Under the pieces are notes generated by a model, which had not been told where the DNA came from, ran no database searches, and was given only the letters and a program-made list of their open reading frames with translations. Positions 56,776 to 64,000 of a stretch of DNA of 64,000 bases are shown in pieces. Each line of letters opens with the position of its first letter. Positions within the stretch are counted from its first letter, which is position 1. The position numbers and the translations under genes were made by a program. Origin of the DNA: Petunia secreta (lineage: Eukaryota; Streptophyta; Magnoliopsida; Solanales; Solanaceae); NCBI GenBank assembly GCA_029990175.1, contig JARKIP010000022.1, forward strand, positions 23,596,001 through 23,660,000. The letters are read 5' to 3'.

Positions 56776-58686
56776 CTTTTGCTCGTCCTCGAACAACTTA
56801 TACCTTGAACTCAGAATACACCAAAACAACTCACACAATGACTTGGGTTTATACAGGCACTTAACAAGTTGCATATGCACTAATCATACTTTATTCGTAT
56901 AAAATCCATGCCAAAAATATTTAAAAACAATCAAGTGCACCAAATCAACCTCCCAATCTCACATCAACTCTAGACTCACCCAATAAGTCATGCAAGTACT
57001 CGCTCTATTCAAGAAACTAATAAAAGAGCTGGCTTATCGTAAATCATGTACCCTCACAGTCAAACAAAAAAAATAGAGAAGAAATTCACTTAAGAGAATG
57101 ATCATGAACAAAAAGTTTACATATAGATGAAACACTCACTCTCAGAAAAGAACTCACATGAAACACAAGACGTATCATACGCCTGCCCTTAGTGTAGGAC
57201 TCGACTAATGTCCATCTACTTGGATAAGATCAATTAGGACTGCTTTTTGTTGTAATGTAGGCAATGAGACGGGTAGGATATATTTAGTTAGTAGTGAGTA
57301 ACCACCCCAAGCAATTTAATACACCACAATTATATCTAATATTTTTTCTCCCAATCAATCTTTCTTTTACTATCACAGAATCAACTTGCACTAATCTTTT
57401 TCTTTAAGCAAAGGTATGAGCTAATAATAAGGACTGCTTTTTTCTTTCTTCTATCATTCAAAATTTTTTTTTCAATACATATTTCAATTATTGCACAATA
57501 CTCTAAGCTTTCATTTTTTTTTAAGAAAATCCCTCCAATAGCATCCTCCTACGCAACTTTTGTCTTCCTCCAACAAAAATGATTTTTCCACTTCATTAAC
57601 TAGCCTTTTAGGCTCATAACACCACAAGTAAAACTCGCAGATATTTAGGACAAGAAATAGGAATCCAAATGGCCATCAAAGAAAAGGCTACAGGCTCAAA
57701 AGGGTTAGCTAAGGTCAAATTTCACTGGTAAACATCTAACTCTGAGGCTTCAAATAAATTGGCTATGAAAGAAAAGCCTATACCACTTCCCAGCACAACA
57801 AACTTCTCATTTTGCTTTGCACACACGGGCCCAGTTCTAGACATCAATTATTAAACATGGAGAAAATAAAATTCTCACTCACACATGGCACATAACCTAC
57901 TCAAAATTGCTCAATTCTCGCTCCCAAACAAAGTAAACATAAGTAAACTCTCAAGCAAATCTAGAGTCAATATCATGATCATAGGATTCAACGAATGTAC
58001 TCAATGTTTCTCAAGGAAAAATAAATTATGATAGAATATATGCATGAAGTTCACATACCCCAAATTAAGTATCTATATAAAACTAGTCAAATGATGGAGC
58101 CAAGACTCACCCATCCAATTACTACACTTTAATCCTAAAAAAAAAAAAAATCTACCTATACCCGATTCAAACTACTTCCTTTGGAAAAGAACTGATGCAA
58201 AAAAAAGGGGGGAGGGATTATTAACACAAATAGGAAGAATCCTACCCCACACTTAATATCAAGCATTGCCCTCAATGCATTCAATAAACCCTAAGGGTGA
58301 TAGAGAAACTCCCTAGGGCTCTAAGCCCGATGAACATCCATGTGAGCTTTCTTAGAGAACGAGATACTCAGACTTCCCCCAAGCAGGACATCCTCATCTA
58401 GTCATATGAGGTTGCAAGCACCCCACAGTTAGACTTCAAACCAGTCGAACTTGCAAAACAAAGAAACTCACCAAGTTCCTTCAAAAGATAACATTATTTT
58501 TTTGTATTCTATTTTTTTCATTTTTTTCATTTTTTTGTTTTTCTTCATTGTATACAATTACAATCACGGGTTGCCTCCCGAGAAGCGCCTTAGTTATAGT
58601 CGTGGCACAACATCACTTAGCATCAACACTTTTTCCTCCAACTCGAGCTTATGTATTGCCTCCCTAATTGTAACTCAACTCTCCGA
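56776..58686 (-). other. Element E interior without a gene
   Basis: About 1.9 kb of AT-rich sequence. The only recognisable signal is the minus-strand GGCGCTTCTCGGGAGGCAAC at about 58588-58569, a run also seen downstream of coding regions in other Athila/Tat-like elements. The plus-strand open run at 58451-58885 is the complement of coding and leader sequence and is not a gene. Confidence 0.55.
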
Positions 58687-59484
58687 CTATGCTCTTGAGG
58701 TGGTACAAGTTTTTGCATGCCAAAAACTTACCATCTCTTTTTGCATGTTACCGCAAAACTTAGGAATATCCCAAAATTTTTGGCTATACTCTTGGCCAAG
58801 CACAAAATATACCATGTTGTATTCATTGGCCTTCAAACGAGGATTTTCATCATGCCTAGATGACATCACAAATTCAAGAGCATAAGCATCATACACATCA
58901 TCCTTCAACTCTTCAATCGGCTCAGAAGGATCAATTTCCATGTCCCCTTCTAAAATAAATGTAGAAAAGTGTCTAGAATGTGGTGCAACCCGCTCACACT
59001 TTGATTCATCACTCATATCCTCTTTTTGGCACGACTTAGAGTCAACTAGAATTTCAGCTTCAATTTTATTGTCTGACTCTAGTACCACATCTTCATCATC
59101 GACATCTTCACACACCATAAGGCTAGATGGTTGGCTTTCATCCCTTGTCTCCTCCAATGAAAATTCAAGTTTTATATCTTCAACTATAGCCATAATTTCT
59201 TCTTCTAATTCCATGTCTTCTTGACTAGGTTGTTGAATTCCCAATAATGCAGCCAACTAATTCACTTGTGCTTCTATGCGGCATAGCTGTGCTCTATGTC
59301 TGTCCCAAATCTTCTTCAATTCATCTTCATATTCTTCCTCATCATCTTCCACTTCATTGCACCTACTATTATCATAAGAGAAAGAAGAACCATCATAGTA
59401 GGGGCTCGGGGAAGAATAATATGTATTAGCACAACTATAATAATGATCACCTAGCCATATGTTATTTCCTGATGCTATATTTTT
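58687..59484 (-). pseudogene. Element E acidic reading frame, unknown function
   Basis: One minus-strand frame of about 265 codons from 59484 to TAG at 58687. It is interrupted once by TAG at 59257-59259 (probably CAG originally, in LCRIEAQVN-stop-LAALLG). The N-terminal part is Tyr/Ser-rich, the middle Glu/Asp-rich, and the IEAQVN-x-LAALL run resembles the coiled segment near the C-terminus of some Athila-type gag proteins. No ATG fits the N-terminus, so it may start by splicing or have lost its start. No enzyme motif is present. It could be a shortened gag or an accessory protein. Confidence 0.6.
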
Positions 59485-59581
59485 TTATAATTTTTTTTAT
59501 AAACTAAATAAATATGTACAGGAACGAAGTTAATTTAACTAACAACTAAGCTATCCTAGAAAGCTAGAAATACACTGTGTT

Positions 59582-59602
59582 CCCCGGCAACAGTGCCAAA
59601 TT
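59582..59602 (-). other. Element E primer binding site
   Basis: The reverse complement reads AATTTGGCACTGTTGCCGGG next to the 5' LTR. It resembles the TTTGGCGCCGTTGCCGGGGA primer sites of Athila/Tat elements, with two changes in the middle. Confidence 0.8.
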
Positions 59603-60932
59603 TGATCACGCCCAACTACGCCCTATAAAAAGAGACTAAGCGATCACAACAAATATAGCTCGGTACTTAAAGTCCCGAGGTCGAATACCACAAAGAAAAG
59701 GACTCCTAGCAGATAATGTAGCTAAATTATCTACTCAACCAACTTCAAGTTTATATATTTGGTTTGGTTTTATACTAATACTACTAAACAAGAAAATAAA
59801 TAACAAGTATAGAAAGATAGACTTGATTCAAGAGATGTGAAACCTAGGCTTGATTTCCACAACTCCTATCTCGTGCTAAAGTATTGTGATATCAATTTTT
59901 CCTAATTATTTCTATTGAGCAAGTGCTCCAAGTTTACAACCACTCACTTCAATTAAATAATCATAACTTTCATTAATTAACTATTCCAATTAACTAATGA
60001 AGATAGGGAGAACTACACTTATGGTTCACAGTAAGGATCAATATTCCTAATTCACCGTTTTGACAACCTAAGCAATGTCTTTGATTTAGATTGAAATACT
60101 GCTATGTGTTTAACCCCAACTCATGAATCTATTCCTAGTCATCACAAGAATAAAGGGCACAATTAATTGGGGATCCTACCAATTAATAGCAAACAATTTG
60201 TAAACAATATAGATAGGAAGAATTAACAAAATTCATTAATAACACAATAATTATCATCACACAAGTATGTAGAGTGGGTCAATCAACCCTAGAATGGGTG
60301 ATTTAGCCACTCATAGTCACGTTCTAAGACAAGCAATAACTATAAGCATTTAAAAATCACAATAAGATAGAAAGATGGATGAAGTAGAGTGTTGAATCTT
60401 GATCTCCTCTTTTTCTTGCCTCCATTGGATGTTAATTAGGTCAAAATTTCTTTCCTCTAATGTTTTAATGTGTATTTATAATGTTATAAAAAACCTAGGT
60501 AAAAATAGGCTTTTCCCGCTCAAGCTAGGACTTCTTAATATTGAGCGCTACTTCGTATCTCTTGGCTGCGTGCTGGCTGCGGGTTGGCACAAGCTAAGTA
60601 AAAGCTTTGCTTCGTGTGCTGGATAGATGCTGCCATAAAGCTGGCACAAGGTGCTGAATATATTCTCTTCATGCTGAAGTTTTGCTGGCTCAACTTTCGC
60701 ACAAGGTACTGAGAGTTAATTTCCTGTGCTCAAGTTGTGCTGGCATGACATTGACACAACTTAACTCCAACTTTTCAATTCATTTTGTAGCTAATTTAAT
60801 TAAAATCAACTCCTACACATTCAAACACCATTATTAAGCTAAATTCACTTTCATTATCTATTTAAGCGTATAAAGATCACAGAGATACGTGGTAAAATTC
60901 ACCAAAATATATATCTTTTTAGCCAAATATCA
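59603..60932 (-). repeat. Element E 5' LTR
   Basis: 1330 bp, TGATCACGCCC to CCAAATATCA on the plus strand. Confidence 0.92.
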
Positions 60933-61290
60933 GCCAACCACCCATACAAATAATGGGCTTGGAAGGAAGCATCAATAAGATCAAGCTACGAACTTTCTAA
61001 ACTCGTGTTTAAACCTTTGTAGATGCTAGCTAAGACTGGGTCCATAGAGCTAAGTTTTTGTCCACTTGCTAGGTAGCCCGTAATCCTAAAAGTCTCAAGC
61101 TGGATGAATTCGTTGTCCTTTTTAGGTAGCACAAAAGTACGTCACTAATAGATAAAAGAAAACCAGGTATATCTTGTCTCTCTTATGACCCTTAACTATG
61201 AGTTTAGCGAATAATGCCTCTTCGGCGCTCATCCAATTAGCCTCGTTATTTATGACCTAAGTTGAATTATGTTTCACCTTGGGAGGGAAA
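60933..61290 (-). pseudogene. Plant mobile domain (PMD) pseudogene, N-terminal part
   Basis: Minus strand towards E. It contains NWMSAEEALFAKLIVKGHKR, a frame change, FVLPKKDNEF, FRITGYLASGQKLSS, MDPVLASIYKGLN, a stop, and DASFQAHYLYGWL just before the E LTR. These are ordered blocks of the plant mobile domain. The domain continues left of E at 55443. The start of the protein is missing because the inverted duplicate begins here. Confidence 0.78.
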
Positions 61291-62472
61291 GCCTTATTTT
61301 CCTTTCTTCAGTAGAGATTTTTGTTGCCTAAAACCATCAAGATATTGCAAAGGCCAAGGCAATGAACTCCAAGTTCCTATAGAGGTTCAAAGAGAAGAGA
61401 TACATGCTCAAGACCACCAACGGCTCCACAAATCGCTTCTTTAAATGACCATGTGAAAGATGTCCCATCTCCTAACAAGTGATTATTCCAAGATAAGGAT
61501 GGGATCAACAATGGAGATTCTTGTTGGAAGCATACGAAAACAAGTTTAGAAAATTAAGAAGACATTAATAAACGTGTGGTTGATGTTCATTACACTGGAA
61601 GTTCTTCAAGGACACCACCACTTTTTAGTGAATTGTTTAAGCTATGACTAAACCACTTAAATAATCATCTTGTTCTTTTTCTACAGCCAAATGGTGTTAA
61701 AATTTCTACTAGTAAACTGGAGCGAGAGGTATCCTCTGCATTCCATGATGAGGGCTTAGCCAGGTCAATTTCCAATTCATCCTCGTGCACTATAAAAGCC
61801 AAATGCTGGCATATATATTTTTGAGGGAAGAAGTGTCGCCTTTAATCAGAAAAATAAATATCTTTGTGGCCTTTGGAAGGACATACGCGATTGGCTTTCC
61901 AAAACTGAATAAGACACTATTTAACATGAGAAAATCAAGCTGCTTTTTAGGAGATGCAAGGATCAAATTATGTTGATTTTTTACCCTGAAGGGCATAATG
62001 GATTCTTCTTTTGAGCTTGCAACTTCATATGATCAAGAACATTCCAACTTTCCTGATAGGTTGAGTGAGGCAAAGAACTTAGAAAAGCTGTTCAAGGCCA
62101 AGGAGCATCTTGAATAATTCAAATTAGAAGAAACAGAGAAAGTTGAGCTAGTCTCTTCAAGTAAAAAGTTAATAACAAACACAAAGAATAAGTTGAAGAA
62201 GTTATAAAAAGAGAAGAATGATCTTGAAATCGTTTGTGAAGCTGCTCAAAGGGAGATTGAGGAGATCAAATGTTTCGGCTGTTGAGGATTAAATTTTTTC
62301 ATATGATGGCATGAATTTGTTGATTTTTGATGATTCTTCTTATTTAGAAAAAAGTGGAAACTTAAAAGCTAGCCGCCAGAACTTGATCGATTACAAGCTG
62401 TATTTGGTTGCATTTGATTGAGTAGAGAATATTTCCATCATAAATAAGATTTGCTTTGTCTTCTTGGCTTAT
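61262..62472 (+). pseudogene. Inverted duplicate of the PMD C-terminal part
   Basis: From about 61335, the plus strand aligns with the reverse complement of 53690-54820 at very roughly 70-75% identity. Matched pairs include CKGQG with CKEQG, GAGAGGTATCCTCTGC (both copies), the AAATGCTG block, and EKNDLEIVCEAAQRE with EKNDLETVIKAAQKR. The match runs up to 62472, where another element begins. Full of stops. The stretch 61262-61335 has no counterpart. Confidence 0.75.
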
Positions 62473-63130
62473 TAACACGACCCGGAATCCGGTTAGGCCG
62501 TGCGGGCACCCGACATCCTCCCCTAGACCCGTCGGACGAACCCTTACCAATTAAATTAGGAAAATAAATATAATAATTCATAAATAAGGACAAGACTAAA
62601 AACACACAGTCATATTGATACCTCTAAGCTGTACAAAAGAAATTACAGCTGACTACCCAACATGCTAGGTTTAGGGCTATCCAGACTAGACATCTAAGTG
62701 TACAAAAGAAGACAGATACCTCCTGAAGGGAGCAAAATGCAACTGAAATAATAACCAATATACTGGTGGCCATCCGGAATAAAAGCTGGCTCACCCTGAC
62801 AGCTGAAGTCGTCTTCGCTCTTACACAACGTGGCGAACTCAATCCTGGAGCGAACCTGCCGAAACGAAATAGATAGACAAGAAACAAACAACAAACAAGG
62901 GTGAGTCAAAAGGACTCAATAAGTGGGGCAGACTAGCCACCTCAAAGAATAGGATAGCTAGCCAGGGAGAAGAACAGATAAACAAAATTCCTCTTATTTA
63001 AATTATAAAAACGCAGAGCCAGATAATAACTAGAAACACGTATGGGATGACAAACTCATTAACAACCAGGAACGTAAGATAACAAAAACATATAGGTATC
63101 CCGAACACATCAACAATCAGAAATATATCC

Positions 63131-63265
63131 TGTTGCGGCGTGCAACCTGATCCATATATTCATCCTGTTGCGGCGTGCAACCCGATCCATAGATTCATAC
63201 CATTGCGGCGTGCAACCCGATGCATATATTTATACCGTTGTGGCGTGCAATCCGATTCCCGCAAC
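63131..63265. repeat. 35-36-bp minisatellite, about 3.7 copies
   Basis: Units GTTGCGGCGTGCAACCCGAT followed by CCATATATTCATACC; spacings are 35 or 36 bp. The GTTGCGGCGTGCAAC core is an imperfect palindrome. Confidence 0.9.
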
Positions 63266-63430
63266 CCGGGATACGAGCCAGAAATATATAGGCAAACTGA
63301 GATATGTCCACGTCATAGTATACATACCGCATACATAAAACACAACACAGTACACATAATAGTCAGTATGCGGTGCAATGGGATGGGATGAATGCGGTAT
63401 GATGCAATGCAGTCACATATGCCTGATACC

Positions 63431-63695
63431 CATCTCCGGCGCGGGACTCTCATCGTCTACCAGGAGATATATGCAATAATGACCCTTCACCGGCTCGGGA
63501 CTCTCATCGATTACCGCGAAGTATATACAATAATGACCCTTCACCGGTGCGGGACTCTCATCGCCAACCGGGAAGTATATGCAATAATGACCCTTTACCG
63601 GTGCGGGACTCTCATCGCCAACCGGGAAGTATATGCAATAATGACCCTTCACCGGTGCGGGACTCTCATCGCCAATCGGGAAGTATGTGCAATGC
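63431..63695. repeat. 54-bp minisatellite, five copies
   Basis: Unit CAATAATGACCCTTCACCGG then TGCGGGACTCTCATCG and a CCGGGAAGTATATG end; most spacings are exactly 54 bp. As 54 is a multiple of three, several frames on both strands stay open (63392-63775 plus, 63413-63712 minus), but these are a by-product of the repeat. Confidence 0.92.
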
Positions 63696-64000
63696 TCAAA
63701 ACCAGAGTGCAATGCTCATATGCCCAATGCAGTACCAACAACAGGGCATCACAAATAATATACAATGTAAATTGAAAGCTAAGGCGTAATGAGTACGCCT
63801 ATTGGCAGCTACACACGTAAGGAAACACGTGGTAGAAAATCCACGAGGCCAGGTGCCACCAAAGAAATAGATACAAACACTTACCTTGTTACAAAGTTAG
63901 TACAGCCATTCAATAACCGCTTTGTCCTTTAGATTCATTGCCAAACGATCCCACTGTGTTCAATAACCAGAAAAATATATCAAATTAGGCTAAAGGCTTC

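Larger units (their letters stand above)
55444..60932 (-). mobile_element. Athila/Tat-like non-autonomous LTR element E
   Basis: A minus-strand element with LTRs at 55444-56759 and 59603-60932. The primer site is of Athila/Tat type and the polypurine tract adjoins the left LTR. The 2.84-kb interior has one acidic reading frame and no protease, RT, RNase H or integrase. It interrupts the PMD pseudogene. No 5-bp target duplication could be matched, probably because the outer end of the left LTR (TATCACG instead of TGATCACG) is damaged. Confidence 0.88.
62473..64000. mobile_element. Retroelement end (element I), incomplete
   Basis: Begins with ACACGACCCGGAATCC and a CCGACATCCTCCCCTAGACC run, where the inverted PMD homology stops. 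A decayed piece of the same sequence occurs at 4591-4710, so it is a dispersed repeat. It contains two minisatellites but no recognisable protein domain before the window ends. LTR-retrotransposon nature is inferred. Confidence 0.5.

Noticed and set aside
58451..59224. Plus-strand open frames opposite the element E reading frame
   Set aside because: Shadow of the minus-strand acidic frame: Ser/Thr-rich because they are antisense to Asp/Glu codons.
55436..60940. A 5-bp target duplication for element E
   Set aside because: Left flank AGTAG and right flank GCCAA do not match; the left LTR end is damaged, so none is claimed.
63131..63695. CRISPR-like array
   Set aside because: The units are contiguous minisatellite copies without unique spacers, in plant DNA.
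63392..63775. 127-codon open frame on the plus strand with 18-residue repeats
   Set aside because: It arises from the 54-bp minisatellite; other frames and the opposite strand are equally open, and it has no conserved domain.

Overview
This is AT-rich plant nuclear DNA, most likely from a eudicot. A Solanaceae-like origin is only an impression from the style of the repeats. The evidence for a plant is Ty1/copia and Ty3/gypsy elements with initiator-Met or Athila/Tat-type primer sites, CACTA and Stowaway-type DNA transposons, a plant mobile domain pseudogene, and one plant-specific S40 (DUF584) gene. No bacterial operons, rRNA, tRNA genes or CRISPR arrays were seen. About 85% of the window is transposable elements, many nested and decayed.

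Layout. 1-772: 3' end of a CACTA element with CTG tracts, inserted in a degenerate Ty3/gypsy pol (772-3175). 4711-15124: decayed minus-strand copia element (F), split by a CRM/Reina-like chromovirus (D, 7073-13669, target duplication CGAAT). 14456-14693: Stowaway-like MITE. 15528-16768: long-inverted-repeat element, probably MULE. 17896-32258: copia element A (target duplication AAGTT), which carries a Stowaway MITE in its 5' LTR and a minus-strand chromovirus (C, 20068-26459, target duplication GGTTT) in its leader. 32685-34006: Athila/Tat-like LTR. 35845-36249: the only convincing intact host gene, an intronless S40-family senescence regulator on the minus strand. 36966-44365: copia element B (target duplication GATAC), which lacks gag and RT and has an unusually long leader of hairpin repeats. 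44371-46655: minus-strand RNase H-like pseudogene split by a CACTA-like element (44611-46390, target duplication TAG). 48020-48324: 123-bp tandem repeat. About 48400-53100: Tat-like gypsy remnant. 53690-62472: plant mobile domain pseudogene with an inverted duplicate of its C-terminal part, split by a non-autonomous Athila/Tat-like element (E, 55444-60932). 62473-64000: start of another retroelement with two minisatellites.

How the parts relate. A and B belong to one copia family; B is a deletion derivative. C and D are related chromoviruses: D keeps RT but has lost RNase H and most of integrase, while C has its whole pol replaced, in frame, by an unrelated acidic reading frame. C, B, E and the Tat remnant all lack RT, so they would need enzymes in trans. 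The most unusual signals are the single-frame gag-protease-acidic polyprotein of C, the GGCGCTCCGCC motif arrays shared by the LTRs and leaders of C and D, the hairpin repeats in the leader of B, and the inverted plant mobile domain duplication. All readings were made by eye; no alignment or database search was run.
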